Shown here one piece after another: positions 7,273 through 13,665 of a DNA stretch of 13,665 nucleotides. The notes below the pieces were generated by a model. It saw only the letters and a list, made by a program, of their open reading frames with translations. It was not told the DNA's origin and did not search any database. The stretch comes from Candidatus Rifleibacteriota bacterium. GTDB lineage: Bacteria > Muiribacteriota > Ozemobacteria > Ozemobacterales > Ozemobacteraceae. Numbering within the stretch: the stretch's first letter is position 1; every line of letters starts with the position of its first letter. The DNA is taken from positions 1 to 13,665 of the forward strand of contig JAQUZA010000033.1 in the NCBI GenBank assembly GCA_028691595.1. Direction: 5' to 3'. A program made the position numbers and the translations under genes.

Positions 7273-7872
7273 ATGGATATACAAAACATTCACCCTCTCG
7301 TTATCTTCTTCGCTGCCATCACCACCAACAACATCCTGCTGACCAACTTTCTTGGCATGTGTTCGTTTCTCGCCGTTTCAAAAGACCTGAAAAGTTCCAT
7401 GGGGCTGGGCGCAGCGGTAATCTTTGTCTCTACTTTCACCGCCCCCCTCAACTGGCTGGTATTTCACAAACTGCTTGTTCCGTTCAATCTTGAATATCTG
7501 CAGTATATAGCCTTCATAATCGTTATCGCTGCCTTTACCCAGATAATTGAGATGGTGATCGAAAGGGTCAGCACCCTTCTTTATCTGACTCTCGGAATCT
7601 TTCTGCCTTTGATAACAGTGAACTGCGCCATTCTTGGCTGCGCTCTGTTTCTGGTGATCCGCCAGTATACTTTAATGCAGTCGATAGCCTACGGTCTGGG
7701 TGCCGGCACAGGCTGGGCTCTGGCAATTACCGCCCTTGCAGGAATCAGGGTGCGCATGGAAAAGAAGTCAAAAGTAATACCTGAACTTGAAGGCCCCGGA
7801 ATCGCACTTATCATCACTGGCATCATTGCCATGGCGTTTATCGGCTTTTCTGGCATTGTAAAAATCAACTGA
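7273..7872 (+). CDS. nqrE: Na+-translocating NADH:quinone oxidoreductase subunit E
   Basis: A 199-residue integral membrane subunit, the NqrD partner with inverted topology. FLGMCSFLAVSK (26-37) gives Cys30, and GIFLPLITVNCAILG (108-122) gives Cys118. These complete the four-cysteine iron centre with NqrD. GWALAITALAGIR and the C-terminal FIGFSGI match the family, and the length equals Vibrio NqrE (198). The ATG at 7273 is chosen over an in-frame start at 7189 because it has an AGAGGT site 6 nt upstream, gives the family length and avoids an 80-nt overlap with nqrD. Confidence 0.95.
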   Translation: MDIQNIHPLVIFFAAITTNNILLTNFLGMCSFLAVSKDLKSSMGLGAAVIFVSTFTAPLNWLVFHKLLVPFNLEYLQYIAFIIVIAAFTQIIEMVIERVSTLLYLTLGIFLPLITVNCAILGCALFLVIRQYTLMQSIAYGLGAGTGWALAITALAGIRVRMEKKSKVIPELEGPGIALIITGIIAMAFIGFSGIVKIN

Positions 7873-7886
7873 TAAGGGATCAAACC

Positions 7887-8987
7887 ATGTCACCGATTCT
7901 AACTGCAATTCTGGTAATCAGCTGTCTCAGCGGCGGCTTGACCATTCTGCTGTTGATTGCCGAATACTTTTTTGCCAACTATGGCGAAGTAAATATCGAT
8001 GTCAATGATGGCGAAAAATCATTCAGGGTTGAGGGCGGTGCCAGTCTGCTGACAACTCTTTCAAGCCAGAAACTCTTTCTGCCATCGGGCTGCGGTGGGC
8101 GCGGCAGCTGCGGCACCTGCAAATGCAAAGTCCTTGAAGGTGGTGGCCCGCTGCTGCCCACCGAAACACCCTATCTGAACGATGAAGAACGCAAAAACAA
8201 TGTAAGGCTGTCGTGTCAGATAAAAGTTAAAAATAACGTCAAAATTCAGGTTCCAGAAGAACTGCTGAGCATAAAAGAATTCTCGACAGTCATAGAAAAA
8301 ATCACCGACTTCACCCATGATATCAAAGGCCTGCGCTTTAAGCTGCCCGAAGGCGAAAGCATCAAATTCAAGGCGGGCCAGTTTGCCAACCTGTTCAGCA
8401 AACCCTACGATGATATCAGAGAAGAAACTTCCCGCGCCTATTCGATCAGCTCAGCTCCCAAAGATAACCGCGCCCTTGAACTCATCATAAGATATGTTCC
8501 GAATGGTATGGTTACCACCTATGTCTTCAAGCACCTCAAAGAAGGTGACCCGGTCAAACTGATCGGCCCGTTTGGTGATTTCTTTCTACGTGACACCAAC
8601 CGGGAAATCGTCTGCATTGCCGGTGGGTCAGGCCTGGCTCCCATTCGCAGCATTATTCTCGATATGATTGACCGGGGCATAAACAACCGCAAAACCACCT
8701 TTTTCTTTGGGGCGGTCGGGGTTAAAGACCTTTATTATGTCGATGAATTCAAGGCCATAGAAAAACAGCACCCATGGTTCAGATTTGTGCCGGCATTGTC
8801 ACGCGATGACAGCGACCACCCCTATACAAAGGGGCTCATAACCGACGTTGTCGCCAGCAATTATGGTGACATGAAGGAAATCGAAGCCTATCTCTGCGGC
8901 AGCCCCGGCATGATAGATGCCTGCGAAAAAGTTCTGACCGGCAAAGGCATGCCTAAAACCCAGATTTTCTACGACAAGTTTTCATGA
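7887..8987 (+). CDS. nqrF: Na+-translocating NADH:quinone oxidoreductase subunit F, compact form
   Basis: A 366-residue NADH-oxidising subunit. One N-terminal membrane helix (about 4-27) anchors it. A plant-type 2Fe-2S domain follows, with ligands Cys69, Cys75, Cys78 (CGGRGSCGTC) and Cys110. A ferredoxin-reductase domain has FAD-binding RAYSIS (183-188), a nucleotide-site GGSGLAPI (246-253) and CGSPGM (337-342) near the NADH pocket. Electrons would run NADH, FAD, 2Fe-2S, NqrD/E. Vibrio NqrF has about 408 residues. Here the stretch between FKAGQF (161-166) and RAYS is about 30 residues shorter, and the loop after RYVPNG (202-207) is also shorter, so the FAD domain lacks NqrF-typical insertions. 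The gene begins 14 nt after nqrE. Confidence 0.93.
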   Translation: MSPILTAILVISCLSGGLTILLLIAEYFFANYGEVNIDVNDGEKSFRVEGGASLLTTLSSQKLFLPSGCGGRGSCGTCKCKVLEGGGPLLPTETPYLNDEERKNNVRLSCQIKVKNNVKIQVPEELLSIKEFSTVIEKITDFTHDIKGLRFKLPEGESIKFKAGQFANLFSKPYDDIREETSRAYSISSAPKDNRALELIIRYVPNGMVTTYVFKHLKEGDPVKLIGPFGDFFLRDTNREIVCIAGGSGLAPIRSIILDMIDRGINNRKTTFFFGAVGVKDLYYVDEFKAIEKQHPWFRFVPALSRDDSDHPYTKGLITDVVASNYGDMKEIEAYLCGSPGMIDACEKVLTGKGMPKTQIFYDKFS

Positions 8988-9002
8988 GAAAGGACAGGCG
9001 CA

Positions 9003-9473
9003 GTGAAACAAACTCCCGAACTTGACCTTGTTCAGGCGAAAATGCAACCTGGAGTGCTCACTCTTAAAGGGTTTCTTGGCAGCGATGACCGCAAACTCGC
9101 AGACATCATCTCCGCTGACCGGCAAAGCCTGGCACGCCTCGCCATTACACCCCGGCAGATTGCCGACAGACTGCAGCAACTCGCAGACCTCGGCACCGAC
9201 CTTATGGAAGAAGAAATTGTCGTCGAGAACCGCTATCGCATCAAAGTAAGAGATGATCGTGGAAAAATCCCCAGCCCCTGGGGTGACGGGCTCTTTGAAA
9301 AAGGCGACGTGAATCTCGTCGACACAGTTTCGGGTCAAACATTAAAATGGAACCGCCTGACCCTGCGCCTGCTCTCGGCCCACGGCTTTTGCGGCGGCCT
9401 TGACAGCGAATACCGCCTCGACCCTGAAGCTGTTGCTGCCATCTTAGAGTTGAAACCAGTTCAAGAGCCCTGA
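9003..9473 (+). CDS. Conserved-looking hypothetical protein, 156 aa, last gene of the nqr operon
   Basis: A soluble 156-residue protein with no signal peptide, membrane helix or cofactor motif that I can assign. Residues 39-65 form helices (SADRQSLARLAITPRQIADRL). The middle has a VENRYRIKVRDDRGKIPSPWG strand-loop segment. The C-terminus reads HGFCGGLDSEYRLDPEAVAAIL. The GKIPSPWG and HGF..G..S.YRLDP motifs feel like a conserved uncharacterised family, from memory only. The start is GTG at 9003, with AAGGA 8 nt upstream, only 15 nt after the nqrF stop and before the operon terminator. Co-expression with nqr is therefore very likely, making an accessory or assembly role possible but unproven. 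Confidence 0.75.
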   Translation: MKQTPELDLVQAKMQPGVLTLKGFLGSDDRKLADIISADRQSLARLAITPRQIADRLQQLADLGTDLMEEEIVVENRYRIKVRDDRGKIPSPWGDGLFEKGDVNLVDTVSGQTLKWNRLTLRLLSAHGFCGGLDSEYRLDPEAVAAILELKPVQEP

Positions 9474-9495
9474 CAGTAGCTGGTTTTTTAAACGC

Positions 9496-9543
9496 CTAAA
9501 ACATCAGTGCCCTGCAGGTTTCTGCAGGGCACTGATGTTTTAG
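9496..9543. terminator. Bidirectional terminator, perfect 22-bp stem
   Basis: The arms 9496-9517 and 9522-9543 are perfect 22-bp reverse complements around a 4-nt GTTT loop. The stem has a GC-rich core (CAGTGCCCTGCAG) and A-rich and T-rich outer ends (TAAAACAT/ATGTTTTA), so it can terminate both ways. It sits between the convergent operon end (stop 9473) and the nuclease stop (9554). Confidence 0.9.
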
Positions 9544-9553
9544 CTTATTTGAA

Positions 9554-10456
9554 TCAGAAATCAGAAATCTGTTCTACATATTCAGGGTTATCTACGAAGG
9601 GATTGCGATTATTCTGAAAATTCTGCACGCGGTCGTTGCGCTTCTTTTCGAGTTCATCGACCGGGTCTTCCTTGTGCCATTTGCGAAGAGTTGCTTCTTC
9701 GGCATCACTGATGTTTTTGCCATAGCGAATAGCGAAGTAGAAGAGACCACGGGCAGTGTTGCCGCGCTGTTCTTTGCGAACTTCAAAAACATCACCATCA
9801 GTTTTGCTGCCGCCTTGTTCCCAGGAGGCACTATTGACAAAACCAAACGGGTTGTTGCCCCTGATACCGTTAGCCTTTGAATCAGAAGGGAAAAGGTGGT
9901 GCAGGTCACATTTGGCAATGCCCACGGCACCCTTAGACTGGGGCCACGAATGTTCGATATTCATGTTGGTAGCATCGGGTTCGCCACTGGTTTTAAGTTT
10001 GCGGCCTGTGTAAACACATTCGACATAACCGCTGCGGTTGTCGATGTCACCGAAAACGAGATCCTGGGCTCTCTGATAACCAACAGAAACGTGGTTATTC
10101 ACCAGACTGAAAAGTTCTTTCTTGAGAGCTTCGTCTCTGAGCTTGTTAGCACGATCATACATGCCGGCACCCTTTTCCATGTCGGGAACCGCAAGCTGGC
10201 CACCATTATTGAAAGGGTCGGTAAGATCGCCGCTGATATGTGAATAAAGCTTATTGAGAGCGTCGCGCATTTTGTAGACGCTGACCTGGCACTTGGGAGC
10301 CTGCTGTTCGACTTCGTCGAGGTGCAGCATCAATTCTTTATAAAGATCTTTTGGAGACTTGGCTGGACGCTGCTTGGAAGCGGCATCTATGCCGGTAGAA
10401 AAAGCGAAGAAGAACAATACGGTAAGAACGATACTCAATGCGTTGTGGTGCCTCAT
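9554..10456 (-). CDS. Secreted endonuclease I family nuclease (EndA/NucM type)
   Basis: A 300-residue protein beginning with a signal peptide (basic start, hydrophobic 6-20, likely cleavage near residues 25-26 in IDAAS). The family is periplasmic or extracellular metal-dependent nucleases with a beta-beta-alpha metal fold that cut DNA and sometimes RNA non-specifically. NIEHSWPQSKG (166-176) carries the catalytic His169. KCDLHHLFPSDSKANGIRGNNPFG (182-205) holds further active-site residues, GNTARGLFYFAIRYG (232-246) is a family helix, and WHKEDPVDELEKKRNDRVQNFQNNRNPFVD is the typical C-terminus. An AGGGGG site precedes the ATG by about 5 nt. Likely roles are scavenging nucleotides or degrading extracellular DNA. 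The gene is single, convergent with the nqr operon, and intact. Confidence 0.95.
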   Translation of the reverse strand: MRHHNALSIVLTVLFFFAFSTGIDAASKQRPAKSPKDLYKELMLHLDEVEQQAPKCQVSVYKMRDALNKLYSHISGDLTDPFNNGGQLAVPDMEKGAGMYDRANKLRDEALKKELFSLVNNHVSVGYQRAQDLVFGDIDNRSGYVECVYTGRKLKTSGEPDATNMNIEHSWPQSKGAVGIAKCDLHHLFPSDSKANGIRGNNPFGFVNSASWEQGGSKTDGDVFEVRKEQRGNTARGLFYFAIRYGKNISDAEEATLRKWHKEDPVDELEKKRNDRVQNFQNNRNPFVDNPEYVEQISDF

Positions 10457-10481
10457 GGCAACCCCCTTTGATACTCACATA

Positions 10482-10510
10482 CTTATAGGGCTACTCGATT
10501 ACAACAACTT
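10482..10510 (-). promoter_or_regulatory. Weak candidate promoter for the nuclease gene
   Basis: On the minus strand TATAAG (10487-10482) lies about 25 nt before the ATG. TTGTTG or AAGTTG stands upstream at imperfect spacing. The hexamers are only moderately good. Confidence 0.3.
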
Positions 10511-10837
10511 AAAACAAAGACAGTCTTTCGAACTGGTACCGTTAATTATGACAGTTTTTTTAAACAGGCGCAAGGGCTAAAGATTTTTTTCTGTCTGAAG
10601 ACTGCAAAACATCTGCAATTCAAAAGGACAAAGGGATTTCCCCAATTTTCTTTAAATGTACACCCCCACGAAATGTATCAATATCCCCTAAATTTGCAAA
10701 GCATTCAAACACGAATCTTCCATATCAGCTGACCCGGACAGATGGCGGGCCCCTTTCAGGCTTTATCTTTACGAGCACAATATTCAAAGCTTTTCCTGAT
10801 AATTAGATGAATTGCACGGGTTTGCCACTGCCCCCCG
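10511..10837. other. AT-rich intergenic DNA without recognised genes
   Basis: The left part of the 630-base gap between the nuclease and the HEAT-repeat gene. It contains T-tracts (for example near 10553 and 10585), but I find no ribosome-binding-site-led frame, RNA gene or strong hairpin. Confidence 0.5.
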
Positions 10838-10847
10838 CTGATTGGCG
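10838..10847 (+). repeat. Left flanking direct repeat of the MITE-like element
   Basis: CTGATTGGCG directly abuts the left terminal inverted repeat and recurs at 10995-11004 directly after the right one. Position and orientation are those of a target-site duplication. Confidence 0.65.
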
Positions 10848-10994
10848 CAGGGCAAACGCATTAAATTCATAGATTCCGGGTCTACGCCCGGAATAACGGA
10901 AACAAATCATGTCATTCCGCGCTTGTCCCCGAAAGGGGGAAAGCGGGAATCCAGTCCAATTGAGGATTTGAAGTGTTTTAGTGCGTTTGCCCTG
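10848..10994. mobile_element. MITE-like palindromic element, 147 bp
   Basis: The ends are inverted repeats. CAGGGCAAACGCATTAAA (10848-10865) pairs with TTTAGTGCGTTTGCCCTG (10977-10994), 17 of 18 positions matching. Inside are two hairpins: ATTCCGGG/CCCGGAAT (10873-10894), and ATTCC-CGCTT-type arms at about 10914-10951 enclosing TCCCC-GAAA-GGGGGA. The GTCATTCC...GCGGGAATCCA style of core resembles dispersed palindromic repeats found in many bacterial genomes. It has no transposase and is flanked by a 10-bp direct repeat. It is too small to code. A small frame that crosses it has no ribosome binding site. Confidence 0.65.
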
Positions 10995-11004
10995 CTGATT
11001 GGCG
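10995..11004 (+). repeat. Right flanking direct repeat of the MITE-like element
   Basis: A second exact copy of CTGATTGGCG, immediately outside the right terminal inverted repeat; the partner of 10838-10847. Confidence 0.65.
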
Positions 11005-11086
11005 AAATTCGTTGCAAGATTAAACTGCATAAGGCAGAATGGTGTTTGCTTCAGCTAAATTGAGTAAGTTCAGCAAGGTTTGACAA

Positions 11087-13417
11087 TTGGAAGATCTTCA
11101 AAATCTCTTAAGTGAACTTTCTGCTCCGGTCAAAATTTTCAGAGTCTTTGCCATTGAAAAAGCTATTCGCGAAGGCAATTCACAAGAATTGCTCCAGACA
11201 CTGAAAACCCGGAAACAGATAGAAGATGATGCAGAATGTTGCATGCTTCTCGACCATGCAATATCGGCCGTGAGCGAACGCCTGCCCGGCGTTAAAAGCG
11301 CCCCCAAAAAAGATTCCAGGGTAACTCCGGCCGAATTTGCCCGCATGACACCACAGGAGCAGCTCCAGGCGATCAACAAAACCCCCACTTCGACACTAAA
11401 AAAAGATGGGGCCGTGCAAACGATAAATATCCTCTGGCAATCAACCTCAAGCCCGGTCGTCCAGGCTGAAATCATAAAAAGGTGTACACATTTCTGGCCT
11501 GAACAACTTGCAGACCTTCTCGAAACCTGTCTAAGCAGTGATTCAACGGTTCTGCAGATTGCCAGCCTTGAAACCGTCATCAATCGTTTTCCAGAGCGGC
11601 TGCAAAAGAATTTTGACAAACTGGTGATGTCATCAGACCCAATCATCAGAGCCACTGCCATCAGGGGTCTGGCCCGGCGCCACCCGCAAAGCGCCGCCGT
11701 TTTTTTAGCTCAATCCCTGCGCAAAGGCGATTATTACACACGACTGGCCGCATTGAGAGCCATTTCGGTTATGCCCTTCAACCTTAACCGCTCAAGTCTC
11801 ATCGAACTTCTCAGTCACGAAAATGACGAGAAACTCCTGAAAATTCTCTCTGCTATCATCATCTCGAACCCTGACCGGGAAATGCCCTTCAGAATTTGCG
11901 ATCTTATCGAAAAGGCACCGCCTGAACGTCAGAAGTATCTGCTCGAGCTGCAAAAAAACTGCTGCGCCATGATTAAAATGGCAGAATTGTGCCCTGACTA
12001 CAAACAGTACATGGCAACCGTTGCCAGGTACCCGAAGCGCCTTAAGGCCAGAAAATTTGTGCAAAGCTGCATAAGCACCTACGAAAATGCCGACACTGCT
12101 ACCAAAAAAGAGCTTGTAAACCTGCTGCGTGAAAAAATGCAGGTGCAGGAAGTTGCCGAGGCAGTTGCAGCACAGACCAGCACCGAAAAGTCCGAGCTCC
12201 TGCATCTTGCTGCAACAAAAGCCGAACCGGCCAAAACACCCGTTCTGAGTTCTTCAGCCTCTGAAACTGTTGATGACCCTGAAGAATTGATGAAAACACT
12301 TCTGCGCATCAGAATCGCCGGCGAAAAAAGTTCATCAGGAGTTATCGCAAAAGCTTTCGGCGTGGCAAAACCAGGTTCAGCTCTTCTTCCCGCGGCCTTC
12401 AGAGCTGCAGTGATCAACCAGGATTCAGGATGGCTCGAAAAAGCCAGAAAATTCCTGCGCAACGACAATGAAGATCTGGTAGCTGCTGCTCTCGAATACC
12501 TGGCAACCTTCGACAGCGAAAATTTCCTGTTACAGATTCGCCTTTTCATCAACTCGCCATCGCTGATTATCAGAACCTCACTGCTTCGTAGCCTCTGCCG
12601 CCTCAACCCCGAGAGCGCCAGACAGCTGCTTGCCTCTATGCTATCAGACAAAGAACTCAGGGTCAGGGAAAAGGCTATCAGCTCACTTGTTCACTTTGAA
12701 TTTGCAGAAATTCGCGACCTTCTAACTACTTTCCTTGAACGCGAAAACAATGTTGAACTCGTCAGCGCCTGCCTTTCTTTTTACCTGACCAACCCGGTTA
12801 TGGAAAGCACCTGCGATCTTGAAAAACTCGCTAATTCAAGGCCAACACTGCATCATCTCTTTGCAAAAACCGGCGAAGCATTAAAAGAAAGCCTCTGTGA
12901 GTTTGGTATCGCATCAGAAGAAGAAATCGCTGCCTGGTTGCAGAAATGCCGCGAAGAAAACGCCAGATCACAAGCCTCAGAAGCAGAAAACCACGAAAAG
13001 GCAAAGTTGAATGACCTGGCCCGGAAAGTCACCTGGAACAGCCTGTCTGACACCTTTAGTGGCTTTTCTCAGTATTATCCACTCCTTAAGGGGGGCTTTC
13101 TGGCCTTCATGTTTCTCGTTGCCCTGTTTTTCTTTCTCACAGGCTCTGCTGAAGATAGCGTTCCCGAAACGATTGAAGGTTTCACGCCTATCGCCGCTGA
13201 AATAACAGATTACAATCTGACTGTTCAGAGCTTTAACCCGCAAGAAGGCTCAATCACAGCAATATCTGACGACCGGCAGAAAATTCTCGCCCTGCCGCGC
13301 CCGGGTAAAGCTTTTGTGGCACGCCCCGGAGATCAGATAAAAATAAGGGCAATGCCATTCAGAATACTTCCAGATAAAACTCTGGCAGTAAAAACCATTG
13401 AAATAAAAAAACCATGA
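11087..13417 (+). CDS. HEAT-repeat protein with one transmembrane helix and a small C-terminal exported domain
   Basis: A 776-residue protein. Two blocks of paired helices with HEAT-type features, such as DPIIRATAIRGLARRHP, SLIIRTSLLRSLCRLNP and ELRVREKAISSLVHF, lie at about 110-260 and 450-580. A Ser/Thr/Pro/Glu-rich linker (about 370-400) lies between them. A charged helix (about 620-650) precedes a single membrane helix at about 669-689 (FLAFMFLVALFFFL). Lys and Arg before the helix and Asp and Glu after it imply HEAT region inside, C-terminus outside. The last 85 residues look beta-rich (VARPGDQIKIRAMP). HEAT arrays bind proteins, so a scaffold or signalling role is likely but the partner is unknown. 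The start is TTG at 11087: AAGGT lies 7 nt upstream, and an in-frame stop at 11081 rules out anything earlier. An ECF sigma gene follows after 57 nt. Confidence 0.85.
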   Translation: MEDLQNLLSELSAPVKIFRVFAIEKAIREGNSQELLQTLKTRKQIEDDAECCMLLDHAISAVSERLPGVKSAPKKDSRVTPAEFARMTPQEQLQAINKTPTSTLKKDGAVQTINILWQSTSSPVVQAEIIKRCTHFWPEQLADLLETCLSSDSTVLQIASLETVINRFPERLQKNFDKLVMSSDPIIRATAIRGLARRHPQSAAVFLAQSLRKGDYYTRLAALRAISVMPFNLNRSSLIELLSHENDEKLLKILSAIIISNPDREMPFRICDLIEKAPPERQKYLLELQKNCCAMIKMAELCPDYKQYMATVARYPKRLKARKFVQSCISTYENADTATKKELVNLLREKMQVQEVAEAVAAQTSTEKSELLHLAATKAEPAKTPVLSSSASETVDDPEELMKTLLRIRIAGEKSSSGVIAKAFGVAKPGSALLPAAFRAAVINQDSGWLEKARKFLRNDNEDLVAAALEYLATFDSENFLLQIRLFINSPSLIIRTSLLRSLCRLNPESARQLLASMLSDKELRVREKAISSLVHFEFAEIRDLLTTFLERENNVELVSACLSFYLTNPVMESTCDLEKLANSRPTLHHLFAKTGEALKESLCEFGIASEEEIAAWLQKCREENARSQASEAENHEKAKLNDLARKVTWNSLSDTFSGFSQYYPLLKGGFLAFMFLVALFFFLTGSAEDSVPETIEGFTPIAAEITDYNLTVQSFNPQEGSITAISDDRQKILALPRPGKAFVARPGDQIKIRAMPFRILPDKTLAVKTIEIKKP

Positions 13418-13442
13418 TAAATGTGTTATCTTTCTATCTGCG

Positions 13443-13456
13443 AACTCGTATGAGTT
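13443..13456. promoter_or_regulatory. Short inverted repeat upstream of the sigma factor gene
   Basis: AACTC-GTAT-GAGTT is a perfect 5-bp inverted repeat, 19 nt before the sigma factor start codon. It could be an operator or a leader hairpin, or chance; no regulator is assigned. Confidence 0.25.
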
Positions 13457-13474
13457 AATAGAAGGAACTGATGT

Positions 13475-13665
13475 GTGAATAATGAAAAAGAATTTTCGCA
13501 GCTGATCGAAGAGACCTGGCGTTCACTCGGTTTCTTTCTGAGATATCTCGGCCTGCCTGAATCTGAAATCGACGACATCGCCCAGGAAGCTTATCTCAAG
13601 GCCTATAAAGCCTTCGACAGATACGAAACCGGTCGTTCATTCAAGTCCTGGCTCTTTTCGATTGC
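13475..13665 (+). CDS. ECF-type (sigma-70 family) RNA polymerase sigma factor, N-terminus only
   Basis: An open frame from GTG at 13475 runs off the window end, giving 63 codons. Residues 31-63, with DDIAQEAYLKAYKAFDRYE followed by SFKSWLFSI, are the conserved region 2 of ECF sigma factors, which binds core polymerase and the -10 element. AAGGA lies 8 nt before the GTG. An ATG at 13471 closes immediately and one at 13482 is in another frame, so GTG is the start. ECF sigmas answer extracytoplasmic signals and are usually held by an anti-sigma factor, often encoded next door. That neighbour would lie beyond the window. The upstream membrane HEAT protein, 57 nt away on the same strand, is a candidate functional partner by position only. 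Confidence 0.9.
   Translation, partial: MNNEKEFSQLIEETWRSLGFFLRYLGLPESEIDDIAQEAYLKAYKAFDRYETGRSFKSWLFSI

Noticed and set aside
4949..7872. Naming the cluster rnfD-rnfG-rnfE-rnfA
   Set aside because: The subunits are paralogous and the B and C subunits are Rnf-sized. However, an NqrF reductase follows, NqrC has HGETPGLGG, and D and E match NqrD/NqrE, while rnfB and rnfC are absent.
10842..11063. A 73-residue plus-strand frame and a 75-residue minus-strand frame over the MITE-like element
   Set aside because: Both run through the inverted repeats and hairpins, lack ribosome binding sites and have no conserved features.
11098..13243. Long minus-strand frames opposite the HEAT-repeat gene (up to 190 residues)
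   Set aside because: They are Ser/Arg/Leu-rich antisense shadows of a continuous 776-codon gene, with no domains.
13471..13484. ATG starts at 13471 and 13482 for the sigma factor
   Set aside because: The first reaches a stop after three codons and the second is in another frame. Only the GTG at 13475 enters the sigma frame with proper ribosome-binding-site spacing.
1..13665. CRISPR arrays, tRNA or rRNA genes, prophage or transposase genes
   Set aside because: Scanning by eye showed no regularly spaced repeats, cloverleaf sequences, conserved rRNA segments, or integrase, transposase or capsid motifs.

Overview
This looks like one continuous piece of a bacterial chromosome. GC content is near-even to slightly AT-rich, ATG, GTG and TTG starts are all used, and ribosome binding sites are purine-rich. 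A signal-peptide-bearing nuclease and a Na+-pumping NADH:quinone oxidoreductase (Nqr) locus suggest a Gram-negative-type cell. I cannot name the organism. Nqr genes, HEAT-repeat membrane proteins and an ECF sigma factor together recall poorly cultured lineages such as Candidatus Riflebacteria/Ozemobacteria, but that is only an impression. No tRNA, rRNA, CRISPR array, phage gene or transposase gene was seen.

Layout. (1) 2-1177, minus strand: most of an M18 aspartyl-aminopeptidase-type gene, cut by the window edge. (2) 1351-1764: a 137-residue protein of unknown function behind a sequence resembling a flagellar sigma-28 promoter. (3) 1832-3418: prfC (peptide chain release factor 3) with a near-consensus sigma-70 promoter. 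(4) 3540-3683: a 47-residue four-cysteine protein, then about 390 noncoding bases containing a LacI-family-like palindrome. (5) 4077-9473: a tightly packed operon of an alpha/beta hydrolase, nqrB, nqrC, nqrD, nqrE, nqrF and a 156-residue hypothetical protein. It ends at a perfect 22-bp hairpin. (6) 9554-10456, minus strand: a secreted endonuclease I, convergent with the operon. (7) 10457-11086: noncoding, holding a 147-bp MITE-like element with terminal inverted repeats and 10-bp flanking direct repeats. (8) 11087-13417: a 776-residue HEAT-repeat protein with one transmembrane helix and a small exported C-terminal domain. (9) 13475 to the end: the start of an ECF sigma factor.

The most interesting feature is the Nqr locus. 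It encodes the NADH-oxidising subunit NqrF, the two FMN-threonine subunits NqrB and NqrC, and the iron-binding membrane pair NqrD and NqrE. It has no nqrA, rnfB or rnfC. Its NqrB lacks the long N-terminal extension of classical NqrB, its NqrC is short, and its NqrF lacks most of the classical insertions in the FAD domain. This may be a compact, NqrA-less or Rnf/Nqr-intermediate enzyme. A remote nqrA elsewhere in the genome cannot be excluded. The HEAT-membrane protein next to the ECF sigma factor could be a second regulatory module.
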